A DNA stretch of 64,000 nucleotides from Acinetobacter baumannii (GCF_009759685.1 NZ_CP046654.1:2170001-2234000); one strand, 5' to 3'; positions 44,861 through 55,527 are shown, numbered from the stretch's first letter. A program made the numbers and translations. Notes: generated by a model from the sequence alone, not told the origin.

Positions 44861-45316
44861 ATGATTCGTACTATGCAAGTCTCAGATATTGATAGTGTTG
44901 CTCAAATTGAGAAGCTTGTTCAAACACACCCATGGTCTAGGCAGCAATTTGTAGAATCTTTAAATTCTTACCAATGTACGGTAATAGAAATAAATAATAA
45001 GGTGGTTGGTTTTTGTATTTTACAACCTGTATTAGATGAAGCGAATTTACTGCTCATGGCAATTGATCCTCAAATGCAAGGTAAAGGATTAGGATATCAG
45101 TTGTTAGATGCGTCGATTGAGCGTTTAGAAAATCACCCCGTACAAATTTTTCTAGAGGTACGTGAAAGTAATAAAGCTGCTATTGGTTTATACGAAAAAA
45201 CAGGGTTTCACCAAATTGATGTGCGTCGTAACTATTATCCAACCCAAGAGGGTGGGCGTGAAAATGCCGTTATTATGGTAAAAAGCTGTACTGATGATTT
45301 TGCTTCTTTATTCTAA
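44861..45316 (+). CDS. rimI: ribosomal-protein-alanine N-acetyltransferase
   Basis: A GNAT-family enzyme of about 151 residues (148 in E. coli RimI), which acetylates the N-terminal alanine of S18. Seen are an N-terminal MIRTMQVSDIDSVAQIE, HPWSRQQFVESL typical of RimI, the acetyl-CoA loop QMQGKGLGYQLLD and EVRESNKAAIGLYEKTGF. Start at ATG 44861 is chosen because it matches the family's N-terminus; the frame extends to a TTG at 44834 and no clear ribosome binding site exists for either. It is single, with bpt converging. Confidence 0.85.
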   Translation: MIRTMQVSDIDSVAQIEKLVQTHPWSRQQFVESLNSYQCTVIEINNKVVGFCILQPVLDEANLLLMAIDPQMQGKGLGYQLLDASIERLENHPVQIFLEVRESNKAAIGLYEKTGFHQIDVRRNYYPTQEGGRENAVIMVKSCTDDFASLF

Positions 45317-45360
45317 GAATGCCTGTCTTGTTGCTGTTTGAACAACAAGACAGAAGCAGA

Positions 45361-46176
45361 TTATTTAATAATTAAATTATTCCATTCAGAAGGTAATGTG
45401 GTCATGAGGGAATTGCCTAACTGATTGATCTCTTCTGGTGATAATGATCTATTTAAGCGGCGCCATTGCCCATCTAGTAAAAGTTCTAGCGGCGTATATT
45501 GAGATTTATAGTTCATTTTAGCTGAGTGGGGAACCCAATAGCCTAAGTAGACATATTCTAAACCGAGTGTTTTTACATATTCGATTTGATTCAGAATTGA
45601 ATAAACGCCTAAAGATCTACGGTGTTCATCTGGGTCAAAGAACGTATAGACGGCAGATAACCCATCATCCATTAAATCACAAGTCGAAACGCTAATAAGA
45701 CGATTGTCTTTCCATAGTTCTAAGAAGAAACTATCTGTACAGCTATGGACCAAGAATTTTTCAAACTGATCTAAACTTGGCGGAAACATATCACCATCGG
45801 CATGGCGCTCGTTAATGTAACGTTCATATAGATCATAATGAATTTGTGAGGCTTGCCGTGTTGGTAGAACAGTCATGGTGAGATCTTGATTTCGCTTCCA
45901 TGCTTTTTTTTGCATGCTGTTCATTTGGAAATCGGCAACAGGTACACGACAAGATAAACACTGCCTGCATAAATGACATTCAGGACGGTATACAAAGTCG
46001 CCACTACGACGAAAACCTAATCGCGATAATTCAGAAAGCGTCACCACATCAATCCGATGAATCGGGTCTAAAAAGACCATACGTGCTGATTTATTTTCTA
46101 AATAGCTGCAATCATGAGGTGGAGTAATATAATATTGCAGATCATTTAAAAGGGACTTCGGGTGATATGATTTCAT
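45361..46176 (-). CDS. bpt: aspartate/glutamate leucyltransferase (arginyltransferase family)
   Basis: Bpt adds leucine from leucyl-tRNA to proteins with N-terminal Asp or Glu, marking them for ClpS/ClpAP. The 271 residues match the bacterial ATE-like family. A cysteine-rich N-terminal block CHLCRQCLSCRVPV lies near 67-80, and YTFFDPDEHRRSLGVYSIL and YLGYWVPHSAKMNYKSQYTP (in part) come later. It follows aat by 18 bases. Together with aat it provides both branches of the bacterial N-degron pathway. The companion clpS/clpA genes are not in the window. Confidence 0.93.
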   Translation of the reverse strand: MKSYHPKSLLNDLQYYITPPHDCSYLENKSARMVFLDPIHRIDVVTLSELSRLGFRRSGDFVYRPECHLCRQCLSCRVPVADFQMNSMQKKAWKRNQDLTMTVLPTRQASQIHYDLYERYINERHADGDMFPPSLDQFEKFLVHSCTDSFFLELWKDNRLISVSTCDLMDDGLSAVYTFFDPDEHRRSLGVYSILNQIEYVKTLGLEYVYLGYWVPHSAKMNYKSQYTPLELLLDGQWRRLNRSLSPEEINQLGNSLMTTLPSEWNNLIIK

Positions 46177-46194
46177 GATTGGTCCCTCCTGTTA

Positions 46195-46926
46195 TCATTC
46201 CATTAATTTTGCATTTAATGCTATTGTTTTACTTGAAAATACACGTTCTTGATACTTTTTCCAATTGATAGAGGGGTGAATAATTACATCTTGTAACGAT
46301 TTAAGATATTCTTGCCGAGAAAGTGTACAAGCCCCAAGACTAATTAAGTGACTATTTACAAGTTGACAGTCAACCCAAGGAAGCTGATTTTCTTGACCAA
46401 TTAACATTAACGTATAAAAAGCCATTTTGGAAACATCGGTTTGGGTACTAAACATAGACTCGCCAAAACAACCCTTGCCGATCGTTACCCCATATAAACC
46501 ACCTACCAGCTGCTCTTCTTGCCAGACTTCTACGCTATAGCCATAACCGGCATCAAACATTCCACAATAGCCTTCAATAATATCTTCACTAATCCATGTT
46601 TCATTAGCATAGCTTCGAGGTAATGAACATGAGCGAATGACTTGCTCAAAAGCACGATTTACCGTAATGGTGTAATCATATTTTTTCATGTTCCGAATAA
46701 GCGATTTACTCGGTTTATAGTTTTGAGGATAAATTACACAGCGTGGTTCAGGGCTCCACCAACAAATAGGTTCATCTTCATTAAACCATGGGAAAAGCCC
46801 ATGTGTATATGCTTCATAGAGTGTGGAGGGGGAGAGGTCAGCGCCTATACAAATTAAACCATGACCATCTGGATCTGATTCCTCCGGATCTGGGAAAATA
46901 TACTGAGATAGAGGCAGTGTTTTCAT
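46195..46926 (-). CDS. aat: leucyl/phenylalanyl-tRNA-protein transferase
   Basis: Aat attaches Leu or Phe to proteins with N-terminal Arg or Lys, the classical N-end-rule step. The 243 residues (234 in E. coli) contain [21 protein letters not shown] (in part), the substrate pocket [20 protein letters not shown] (in part) near 38-58, and [15 protein letters not shown] near 167-181. It is immediately upstream of bpt, probably one operon, and lies next to trxB as in E. coli, where infA also follows. Confidence 0.95.
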   Translation of the reverse strand: MKTLPLSQYIFPDPEESDPDGHGLICIGADLSPSTLYEAYTHGLFPWFNEDEPICWWSPEPRCVIYPQNYKPSKSLIRNMKKYDYTITVNRAFEQVIRSCSLPRSYANETWISEDIIEGYCGMFDAGYGYSVEVWQEEQLVGGLYGVTIGKGCFGESMFSTQTDVSKMAFYTLMLIGQENQLPWVDCQLVNSHLISLGACTLSRQEYLKSLQDVIIHPSINWKKYQERVFSSKTIALNAKLME

Positions 46927-47000
46927 AAAACTAAAATAATATGTGCTTTAGGGCTATGCTATAAAAATTAATACAGGGCAGCCAGTAATTATTATAAATT

Positions 47001-47033
47001 CCAAAAAAACAGCCGTTATAAAACGGCTGTTTT
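47001..47033 (-). terminator. terminator of trxB
   Basis: AAACAGCCGTT pairs with AACGGCTGTTT around four bases, followed on the minus strand by TTTT GG. It separates trxB from aat. Confidence 0.85.
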
Positions 47034-47046
47034 GAAATATCTAAAC

Positions 47047-48009
<963 letters not shown>

Positions 48010-48151
48010 TTATTTCGAGAATTTTGAAAATTATACGTGAAATTGCCGACCAATAGCGTTAAATCAATGTGGATAATATTGATCAGGTCAATCGAATTAA
48101 GTTATATAACAATATAGAAGAGCCTTATGTTAACAACAACTGTAAAGAATC

Positions 48152-48180
48152 ATGCACCTTTTTTGTAAGAACAGGTGCAT
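48152..48180 (+). promoter_or_regulatory. hairpin in the trxB-ftsK intergenic region
   Basis: ATGCACCT pairs with AGGTGCAT around a 13-base loop in the ftsK leader region. No T run follows, so a regulatory or structural role in the ftsK leader is possible but unproven. Confidence 0.35.
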
Positions 48181-48263
48181 AATATAAAGTTCAATCGTTG
48201 AAGATCTGAAATGTAGGTCTTCACATCTCTAAACCAATAATTAAATGGGTTACAGGACAGTAT

Positions 48264-51200
48264 ATGACTGCGGTGTCAAGTGTTTATGCACAGCGCTTAT
48301 TGATGACATTATTCTTGGTCTCTTTTGGGATTTATATGTTTCTGGCGACAGTAACATATACACCATTTGATCCGGGCTGGATGCATATTTCAAGTGATAC
48401 TCAGCAAGTATCCAATGCAAGTGGTATTGCCGGTGCATGGATTGCAGATTTGCTGTTTGGCTTTTTAGGTTGGGCAAGTTTACTTATTCCAATCTTCCTA
48501 TTTGTTGAAGCGATTCAAGTCTGGTGGCCACATAGTTTTCTAAACCGCCCATTCCGTTATGCTGCGCAGTTCTTCTTAATTCTTGTTGTTTCGAGTTTGC
48601 TTTACCTTCACTGGAATGTGCCTGCAGATACTTTAGATAATGCGGCAGGCGGGATTATTGGTTATGAGTTGGGGCAAAGCTTATCTCAACTGTTAACAAT
48701 TTATGGTGCGACATTATTTCTCCTTGTTTTCGGAGTGGTATTGTTCACTTTGGCATTTGGGGTGCAGTGGAGCAAAACATGGGTTACGCTCAAAGCAATG
48801 CCTGGTTATTTACAAGATTTATTCTATAAAAATGTATCTCCTAACGAATCTGCTTATGACTTAACCACACAGCCTGCGAATAAAGCAGCAACGGTAAAAG
48901 TTGCAGAGATGCCTAAAGCAGAAGAAGTTACGGATGAAGTAGAGCTAAATGCCCAACCAGAAAAAACTCAAAGCAAAGCGAGCTCTACACGACATGATGA
49001 AATAGCAGAGCGTTTATTTGCCGACGTTTTAGCTAAAGAACAAAGTCAACCTGAAACAATTGAAGAAAAACCAACTCCTCAGCCAGAAAACTTTGAGCGT
49101 ACACTTGAGCAAGCCCAACAGCTTAAAAAAGACAGTGAGCGTTTAGTGGCTACGGGAGAGGTTTGGCGTGCTTTACAGCGTGATGATGTAAGCCATAAAC
49201 AAGAAATTGATGCGCTGTTACGAGCTGCTGATGATTCAAGTGAACAGCCTTCGACTCATGAGCAATTTCAGCAAACAGTTTATCAGGCTAAACAAAATCA
49301 ACCATCGAATACTCATCAAGGTTTAGATTGGAATGATGATGAGATTTTTGATGAACTACTTGCTGCAGTTCCAAATAGTAAAACGGCAACTGACGTGCAT
49401 ACGCCATTTGTGCAAGATCATCATGTTGAACCAGAAGTTACGCCGCAAGCTCCTCAAACATTAGTTGAGTCATCTGTACCTGTATCGAATTTAAATCAGT
49501 CACCTAAAAATTTATCTAATGAAGAAGTCTTTGATGATTTTGACGACTTATTGATTGATGAAGATATCCCGCCAGCAACTCAACCGATCAAGGCAAGTAG
49601 CTATGCGCAATCTTCAGCTTTTGTAAAAGCGCCTATTCAAACTACGATTGGTGCAGAGAAGCTGTCAAAAGAAGAATTTATTGAAGCTTGGCAGGAAACT
49701 GCTGGAAAGCCTCAGGATGACCTTGAGGATGAGTTTGATTTTGATGCGCCTTTAACAGATGCATCAGGTCGACCAATGTCTCGTGCCATGCAGGTGGCCA
49801 AAAAGCGTTTAGATTTACCAACATTACCGGGCTTTGAATTGCTTGATAAGGTTGACCCAAATAAGAAAGTTAACTTTACCGAGGAACAGCTTTCCCGTTT
49901 ATCTGAATTACTTGAGATCAAATTACAAGAGTTTAATGTGAAGGCTCAGGTGGTTGAAGCTCAGCCGGGTCCAGTGGTTACACGTTTTGAATTAGATTTG
50001 GCACCGGGTGTGAAAGCATCTAAAGTGACTAATATTTCCCGTGACTTGGCACGTTCAATGTCTATGGCTTCTGTACGTGTGGTAGAGGTTATTCCGGGTA
50101 AACCATATATTGGTATTGAAGTTCCAAATAGTGCTCGTGAAATGGTACGTTTGATTGAACTATTGGAAACACCCGCATATCGTGACCCAAGTGCTCTCAT
50201 TAGTATGGCAATGGGTAAAGATATTTCAGGTAATCCGGTACTAACAGACTTGGCAAAAGCACCGCATATGTTGGTTGCGGGTACTACAGGTTCGGGTAAA
50301 TCTGTTGCCGTTAACTCGATGATTTTATCGATGTTACTCAAATATACCCCTGACCAATTGCGTCTGATTTTAATTGACCCGAAACAGCTAGAACTTGCAA
50401 ACTACAACGATATTCCGCATTTATTAACGCCTGTAGTCACTGACATGAAAGATGCAGTGAGTGCATTAAACTGGTGTGTAAATGAAATGGAACGCCGTTA
50501 CAAGCTTATGTCATTCCTCAAAATTCGTAAGTTAAGTGACTACAACCGAAAAGTTGAAGAAGCGCTTGCAAATGGAGAAGACTTGATTGACCCGACATGG
50601 AAACCAAGTGACTCGGCGACACAAGAGCGTGCGCCTCGTTTAACGCCATTACCATCTATTGTTATTGTGGCGGATGAGTTCGCTGACATGATCATGCAAG
50701 TTGGTAAGAAAGCAGAAGAAATGATTACGCGTTTGGCGCAAAAATCTCGTGCTGCTGGTATTCACTTATTGCTTGCAACTCAACGTCCATCGGTAGATGT
50801 CATTACAGGCCTTATTAAAGCCAATATTCCAACGCGTGTAGCTTTACGTGTAAACAGTAAAATTGACTCACGTACTATTTTGGATGCAGGTGGTGCAGAA
50901 GACTTGTTAGGCCACGGTGATATGCTGTTCTTAGGGCCAGGTAAGATTGAGCCAGAACGTGTGCATGGTGCATTTATTAGTGATGATGAAGTTAACCGTA
51001 TTTGTGATGCATGGCGTGAACGTGGCGAACCAGACTACGTAGATGAGATCTTAACTCCATTTGATGAAGAGCCTGCTTCGCGTGGCTTTGAAGAAGGTGA
51101 TGGTGGTTCAGACCGTGATGCACTTTATGATCAATGTGTATCGTTTGTTTTAGAAACTCGAAAAGCTTCTACGTCTTCATTACAGCGTAAGTTTAGCCTT

Positions 51201-51296
51201 GGTTATAACCGTGCCGCTCGTATCATTGACCAAATGGAAGAGAATGGCATTGTGAGTGGTATGGGTGCCAACGGTAAGCGCGATATTTTAGTTTAA
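48264..51296 (+). CDS. ftsK: DNA translocase FtsK
   Basis: FtsK pumps chromosome ends towards the dif site at the septum and activates XerCD recombination. The 1010 residues have four N-terminal membrane helices (to about 180) and a variable linker rich in E, Q, P and A (about 200-520). The RecA-like motor has Walker A AGTTGSGKSVAVN near 672 and the Walker B aspartates in IVIVADEFADM. A C-terminal winged-helix gamma domain, which reads KOPS sites, runs from about 945. The linker is shorter than in E. coli (1329 in total). The gene is single and ends in a good terminator. Confidence 0.97.
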   Translation: MTAVSSVYAQRLLMTLFLVSFGIYMFLATVTYTPFDPGWMHISSDTQQVSNASGIAGAWIADLLFGFLGWASLLIPIFLFVEAIQVWWPHSFLNRPFRYAAQFFLILVVSSLLYLHWNVPADTLDNAAGGIIGYELGQSLSQLLTIYGATLFLLVFGVVLFTLAFGVQWSKTWVTLKAMPGYLQDLFYKNVSPNESAYDLTTQPANKAATVKVAEMPKAEEVTDEVELNAQPEKTQSKASSTRHDEIAERLFADVLAKEQSQPETIEEKPTPQPENFERTLEQAQQLKKDSERLVATGEVWRALQRDDVSHKQEIDALLRAADDSSEQPSTHEQFQQTVYQAKQNQPSNTHQGLDWNDDEIFDELLAAVPNSKTATDVHTPFVQDHHVEPEVTPQAPQTLVESSVPVSNLNQSPKNLSNEEVFDDFDDLLIDEDIPPATQPIKASSYAQSSAFVKAPIQTTIGAEKLSKEEFIEAWQETAGKPQDDLEDEFDFDAPLTDASGRPMSRAMQVAKKRLDLPTLPGFELLDKVDPNKKVNFTEEQLSRLSELLEIKLQEFNVKAQVVEAQPGPVVTRFELDLAPGVKASKVTNISRDLARSMSMASVRVVEVIPGKPYIGIEVPNSAREMVRLIELLETPAYRDPSALISMAMGKDISGNPVLTDLAKAPHMLVAGTTGSGKSVAVNSMILSMLLKYTPDQLRLILIDPKQLELANYNDIPHLLTPVVTDMKDAVSALNWCVNEMERRYKLMSFLKIRKLSDYNRKVEEALANGEDLIDPTWKPSDSATQERAPRLTPLPSIVIVADEFADMIMQVGKKAEEMITRLAQKSRAAGIHLLLATQRPSVDVITGLIKANIPTRVALRVNSKIDSRTILDAGGAEDLLGHGDMLFLGPGKIEPERVHGAFISDDEVNRICDAWRERGEPDYVDEILTPFDEEPASRGFEEGDGGSDRDALYDQCVSFVLETRKASTSSLQRKFSLGYNRAARIIDQMEENGIVSGMGANGKRDILV

Positions 51297-51313
51297 GATC
51301 TACAGTTAAAATT

Positions 51314-51337
51314 AAGCCTCTTCGGAGGCTTTTTTAT
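51314..51337 (+). terminator. terminator of ftsK
   Basis: AAGCCTC pairs with GAGGCTT around TTCG, a very stable tetraloop, followed by TTTT. Confidence 0.9.
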
Positions 51338-51444
51338 GGTTAAAAATAATAATTACTACGGGTAGTTTGAGATTTTATCAAATAGTAAAAAATGCTAATG
51401 TGTGCTTCTCAATAAATAACAATGAAACAAATCAGGAGGACAAC

Positions 51445-52065
51445 ATGTTAGTCGCGTTAATTACGTTAGCTTTTATTCATTTTTGTGCGCTTATTACTCC
51501 AGGGCCTGATTTTTTTCTGGTATCACAGACCGCAGTGAGCCGATCTCGTAAAGAAGCAATGCTGGTTGTTGCAGGAATAACAGCGGGTGTTATGTTTTGG
51601 GCTTCTTTAGCACTGATGGGCTTAAATATTATTTTTGAGAAAATGGCTTGGTTAAAGCAAGGTTTACTTATTGCCGGCGGTTTATACCTATGCTGGTTAG
51701 GATACCAAATGTTGCGTTCGGCATTTTCAAAAAATCAGCAGGAAGAAGTGACAACTGTTGAATTACCGAAAGCGCCGTATTTATTTTTTATGAAGGGATT
51801 ACTCACCAATTTATCGAACCCTAAAGCTGTGATCTATTTTGGTAGTGTATTCTCTTTATTTTTAGCAAACCCTCAGCTTGATCAAGTCCATTGGCTGCTT
51901 TTTATTATTGTGTCGGTTGAAACAATTTTATGGTTCTGCTTTGTGACTTTTATTTTTTCATTACCGAGTTTTAGAGCCGCTTACCGTAATTTTTCAAAAT
52001 GGATTGATGGTATTTCTGGTGGAATTTTTACCGTTTTTGGTATTTTCCTGATTGGAAATCGATAA
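51445..52065 (+). CDS. LysE/RhtB-family amino-acid exporter
   Basis: The 206-residue inner-membrane protein has about six helices and the family N-terminus with ALITPGPDFFLVS near residues 14-26. GLLTNLSNPKAVIYFGSVF in the middle is a second signature. Relatives export threonine, homoserine, lysine or leucine; substrate is not visible. I start at ATG 51445, behind CAGGAGGAC; the open frame reaches 51367 but the extension is polar and lacks a site. Monocistronic. Confidence 0.88.
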   Translation: MLVALITLAFIHFCALITPGPDFFLVSQTAVSRSRKEAMLVVAGITAGVMFWASLALMGLNIIFEKMAWLKQGLLIAGGLYLCWLGYQMLRSAFSKNQQEEVTTVELPKAPYLFFMKGLLTNLSNPKAVIYFGSVFSLFLANPQLDQVHWLLFIIVSVETILWFCFVTFIFSLPSFRAAYRNFSKWIDGISGGIFTVFGIFLIGNR

Positions 52066-52076
52066 TTTTAAATAAG

Positions 52077-52105
52077 AAAAAAGCCTCTTTATGAGGCTTT
52101 TTTAT
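52077..52105. terminator. bidirectional terminator between the LysE-type gene and the PA4642-like gene
   Basis: AAAAAAGCCTC pairs with GAGGCTTTTTT around TTTAT and serves both converging genes. Confidence 0.88.
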
Positions 52106-52107
52106 TT

Positions 52108-52395
52108 TTAAGCAAACTTTGCTAAAACTTCTAAAAACGGCGCTGATTGACGTGGGAATTTAGCAATCACGTCATGGATGCGTTCGCCTTCCGGATTAGT
52201 CGCATTAATATCTCGTCCATCTGCGACAAATTTAGTTAAAAGACGTTCATAGTCATTTGGACGCATATGTTTGAAAGCATGGTAGAGCACATGGAAGTCT
52301 GCGTTCACACCATTTGGAGGAAGTTGGTTGAGGTAGGCAAAAACACGCTCATCGGACCATTCTTCATTGAAAGTTGCTGGCTGTGATAATGCCAT
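52108..52395 (-). CDS. PA4642-family small protein, function unknown
   Basis: This 95-residue acidic cytosolic protein resembles the PA4642 family, short proteins of Pseudomonas and Acinetobacter without assigned function. Seen are NEEWSDERVFAYLNQLPP, VLYHAFKHMRPNDYERLL and a C-terminal LEVLAKFA. It looks wholly helical and resembles an ankyrin-like or protein-binding module at GRDINATNPEGERIHDVI near 60-77. GAGGAG precedes the ATG. It follows the min operon behind a terminator. Confidence 0.75.
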   Translation of the reverse strand: MALSQPATFNEEWSDERVFAYLNQLPPNGVNADFHVLYHAFKHMRPNDYERLLTKFVADGRDINATNPEGERIHDVIAKFPRQSAPFLEVLAKFA

Positions 52396-52410
52396 GACAA
52401 TCTCCTCATT

Positions 52411-52446
52411 TTAAAAAAGGCAAAATAACTTGCGTTATTTTGCCTT
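52411..52446 (-). terminator. terminator of the minCDE operon
   Basis: A 13-bp perfect stem (AAGGCAAAATAAC with GTTATTTTGCCTT, loop TTGC) is followed by TTTTAAAA on the minus strand, 33 bases past minE. Confidence 0.85.
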
Positions 52447-52478
52447 GATTCTGTTTTATTGAATAGTCAGAAATAGAA

Positions 52479-52751
52479 TTATCGTTCTTCAGGTAAATTG
52501 ATATTCATTTCTAACATTTCGATGTTTGCTTCAGAACGAACTTGCATTTGGATATGCTGTTCGCCTACACCGCTAACATAACGACTGACCACCTGCATAA
52601 TTTCTTTCTTCATTTGGTCAATCTTGTCTTGGCTTAAACGACGGCCTAAACCTTGTTCTGATGCAACAATGACTTTTAAACGATCTTTGGCAGTTTGAGC
52701 ACTTGATGGTTTTTCTTCACTGCTAAATAATTTACTCCAGAATCCTGCCAT
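52479..52751 (-). CDS. minE: cell-division topological specificity factor MinE
   Basis: MinE stimulates MinD ATPase and drives pole-to-pole oscillation so that MinC blocks division only away from midcell. The 90 residues (88 in E. coli) have an N-terminal amphipathic anti-MinCD segment, including SAQTAKDRLKVIVASEQ, and a C-terminal dimerisation domain. It follows minD with a two-base gap, so is translationally coupled. Confidence 0.96.
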   Translation of the reverse strand: MAGFWSKLFSSEEKPSSAQTAKDRLKVIVASEQGLGRRLSQDKIDQMKKEIMQVVSRYVSGVGEQHIQMQVRSEANIEMLEMNINLPEER

Positions 52752-52753
52752 AT

Positions 52754-53566
52754 CTACGCTCCAAATAGTCGTGCTAACCAGCCTTTAGGTTGAGCTGTGA
52801 TGTGTCGATAAGGGCGGTCTTCGCCAAGAAAGCGAGCAACCAAGTCATCATACGCTTGTCCAGCTTTAGTTTCTGAATACAGAATAACTGGCTTACCTTC
52901 GTTTGATGCTTGTAATACACTTGGACATTCAGGAATAACACCTAATGTCGGTACGCGTAAAATATCTTTAGAAATATCATCAATCGTCAGCATTTCCTGA
53001 CGGTCAGCACGTTCAGGGTTAAAACGTGTAATACATAAATGTTTACGTATACGTCCTTCGTTATGTTCAACTTTTTTAGTTTTGCTATCTAACATTCCGA
53101 TGATGCGGTCAGAGTCACGTACTGAAGAAATTTCAGGGTTTGTCACAATGATTGCTTCATCTGCATGGTACATTGCTAAAATTGCACCACGCTCGATCCC
53201 CGCAGGTGAGTCACAAATAATGTAATCAAATTCTTGAGAAAGCTCATCAATTACACGAGCAACACCTTCGTCGCTCAAAGCATCTTTATCACGGGTTTGG
53301 GAAGCCGGCAAAATGTAAAGGTTTTCGATATCTTTATCGCGAATAAGGGCTTGTTGCAGACGTGCTTCATTATTAATTACATTGACGAAATCATAAACAA
53401 CACGACGCTCACAACCCATAATTAAATCAAGGTTACGTAAGCCTACATCAAAGTCAATCACAACAGTTTTATGACCACGAAGGGCTAAACCTGTTGCAAA
53501 AGATGCACTCGTTGTAGTTTTACCTACACCACCTTTGCCTGATGTTACGACAACAATTTTGGCCAC
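52754..53566 (-). CDS. minD: septum-site-determining ATPase MinD
   Basis: MinD binds the membrane in its ATP form and recruits MinC or MinE. The deviant Walker A is GKGGVGKTT with the signature lysine, and the C-terminal membrane-targeting amphipathic helix is GWLARLFGA. I choose the GTG at 53566 (read MAKIVVVTSGKGG), giving 270 residues exactly as in E. coli. It has TAGGAG eight bases upstream. An ATG 24 bases earlier with a weaker site would add eight residues not typical of the family. Confidence 0.94.
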   Translation of the reverse strand: MAKIVVVTSGKGGVGKTTTSASFATGLALRGHKTVVIDFDVGLRNLDLIMGCERRVVYDFVNVINNEARLQQALIRDKDIENLYILPASQTRDKDALSDEGVARVIDELSQEFDYIICDSPAGIERGAILAMYHADEAIIVTNPEISSVRDSDRIIGMLDSKTKKVEHNEGRIRKHLCITRFNPERADRQEMLTIDDISKDILRVPTLGVIPECPSVLQASNEGKPVILYSETKAGQAYDDLVARFLGEDRPYRHITAQPKGWLARLFGA

Positions 53567-53636
53567 CGAATCCACTCCTATTATGGTCATACATACACCC
53601 TTAAAAGGGCTGTTTTTTGGTGATTTGCTTAATAAA

Positions 53637-54359
53637 CTAAAGTTCTAGAGCTTCAAATTCAAGCTCTTGCTTTTCATTTAAATAAATATGTACTGGCTTT
53701 TTTACCACATGTTTAGGGATATCATCTGCGACACAATATGTTCCGGCAATGGAAACGAGTTCAGCCTCTAAAGATTGGCAAAAAATGCGTGCAGCAGCGT
53801 GCCCACCCGCACCAGCAATGACTCTACCACGAACCGTGCCATAAATATGTATATTTCCTGAAGCAATCACTTCGGAACCACTATTCATGCCAGCTTTTAA
53901 AATAATATCGCCTTGGTCTTGTACAAGAGATTGGCCTGTACGCAAAATTTCATCATGATAAGAGGTAATATGGGCAACTGCATTATTATTTAGTGGTTTT
54001 TTTGTTTCTACTGAAGCTTGTGCAGAGCTAGGCTTCTCTACAATTGCAACTTGCTCTGCAGTTGGTTTAATACGTTGTAATGGTTGATCTGCCGGTAATA
54101 CAGGGAACTGAATGGCGCGTGCTTCGTCGCCTAAAATACCGTCAATGACAGCCATAGGCTGTAAGCCCATGCTGACTAACAGCTGAATTAAAGCAATAAG
54201 CTCTTGTTCAACAGTACTATCTATAATAACGACAGTTCCCTGATAGGAACCTTCATTTAATATATTTGATAATTGCTGGCGGATCACATCATGATCATTC
54301 GTATCGAAGGTTATCCTGCTAAAGTTAACCATTCTGCCGGTAATCCGGATATCAGCCAT
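53637..54359 (-). CDS. minC: septum-site-determining protein MinC
   Basis: MinC inhibits FtsZ polymerisation. The 240 residues have an N-terminal FtsZ-binding domain (about 1-100), a linker, and a C-terminal beta-helix that binds MinD and dimerises, with [22 protein letters not shown] (core shown as ASGNIHIYG) and [11 protein letters not shown] near 165-205. It leads minC-minD-minE. The 121-base gap upstream probably holds the operon promoter. Confidence 0.95.
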   Translation of the reverse strand: MADIRITGRMVNFSRITFDTNDHDVIRQQLSNILNEGSYQGTVVIIDSTVEQELIALIQLLVSMGLQPMAVIDGILGDEARAIQFPVLPADQPLQRIKPTAEQVAIVEKPSSAQASVETKKPLNNNAVAHITSYHDEILRTGQSLVQDQGDIILKAGMNSGSEVIASGNIHIYGTVRGRVIAGAGGHAAARIFCQSLEAELVSIAGTYCVADDIPKHVVKKPVHIYLNEKQELEFEALEL

Positions 54360-54480
54360 AAGTCTTCCTTCAAGGCGTTAAAACGAGCTGTAATATCGTT
54401 AAGTTTATTGTAAATAGAGCAAATGCTAGAACAAATCGTACCAATTCTCTAGCGTGATTTATAAAAAAATAAATAAATGC

Positions 54481-55527
54481 TTATTCTTTGATTCGATCAT
54501 ACTCCGCGAGTGTTTGTTGCCACTGTTTAACTTTAACTTGTTTACGGACAGCTTCTAGCGTTTCAAAAACGACAGACTCAACCAGCTGCTCAAGTTCATG
54601 GTTATCAATATTTATATGGCTAATTTTTTGAGAAATTAATTGATAAGTTGAATTAGGATGTGCGGCTGAACCTTCAATTAACGGCTCTATTAAACCAGCA
54701 CTGATATTTTCACCAAGACGTTGACCAATACTTTGAATTTGTTGCTCAATACGTCCCCCTACAAGTGGAATAAGCCTTAATAATTGTGTTAATTCAGGCG
54801 TATCTTCTATTGCCTGATCTACAATTTGTCCGACAGCTCGGGTGATTGCAGGCTTTTGTTCTTTTAAAGCAGTTGCTAAAGATTCTTGTAATAGGGCAGT
54901 TAGGGTTACGGTAAATTGTTCACGATGATGATTAACCAAATCATGAATAATTTGTTTATGGCTAGAACTCGTTTCAAGCTCGTATCGAATACCGTCAATT
55001 ACGGTAATCACCACGCGGTCCGACAACTCTTCCATAACCACACGGTAATAAAAGAGACCTGTCTTTCTCCAGCTTTCAGGAATAACCGGGTAACCAAGTT
55101 CGTGTAAACGGTATGCAATAATCCCGGCACGGAATAAACGTAGAAAACGTAGCTGAGGAATAATAGCTAAAATTTCATACCAGTGAATGAAAGGGAAGAA
55201 GAACCAACGCTTATGATGTTTATAAACGATAGCAATTCCCCAACGGACCAGTAGTTCAATAATTAGAAAACCAATAAACCAGGCTTCAGAGGTAATAACC
55301 CATGGGTGTAAATGGGTACGGTAGAAAGACAATACTTGGGGCAAATGGATATGTTCAAAGAACCATGCCCCAATACTGCTCATTAAAAAGAAATTGGCTG
55401 CAAGACAGAACAGATTGAAAATGATAATAAACACCATAAAGATGTCGTAGACCAAAAACAGCTTAAATGAAAGGCTGCTTGAATCTACACGGTGATATTT
55501 CGTTTGCTTTCCGGAACTGTTTTGCAT
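54481..55527 (-). CDS. membrane protein with a voltage-sensor-like N-terminal half, no pore
   Basis: I do not recognise this 348-residue protein by name. Its first 150 residues resemble a four-helix voltage-sensor domain. S1-like is about 25-50, S2-like about 80-101 (IIELLVRW), S3-like about 112-124 (WYEILAIIP) and S4-like about 126-141. Arg127, Arg130 and Arg133 fall at the every-third spacing of LRFLRLFRAG. No pore helix or selectivity filter follows. Residues 170-348 are soluble and helical, with hydrophobic-glycine stretches. It is single, between minC and a PlsC-type gene. A voltage or pH sensor is an inference. Confidence 0.65.
   Translation of the reverse strand: MQNSSGKQTKYHRVDSSSLSFKLFLVYDIFMVFIIIFNLFCLAANFFLMSSIGAWFFEHIHLPQVLSFYRTHLHPWVITSEAWFIGFLIIELLVRWGIAIVYKHHKRWFFFPFIHWYEILAIIPQLRFLRLFRAGIIAYRLHELGYPVIPESWRKTGLFYYRVVMEELSDRVVITVIDGIRYELETSSSHKQIIHDLVNHHREQFTVTLTALLQESLATALKEQKPAITRAVGQIVDQAIEDTPELTQLLRLIPLVGGRIEQQIQSIGQRLGENISAGLIEPLIEGSAAHPNSTYQLISQKISHINIDNHELEQLVESVVFETLEAVRKQVKVKQWQQTLAEYDRIKE

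Noticed and set aside
53567..53590. ATG start for minD at 53590
   Set aside because: It has a possible site (AAGGGTG) but the GTG at 53566 has TAGGAG and gives exactly the family N-terminus and 270 residues. Not fully excluded.
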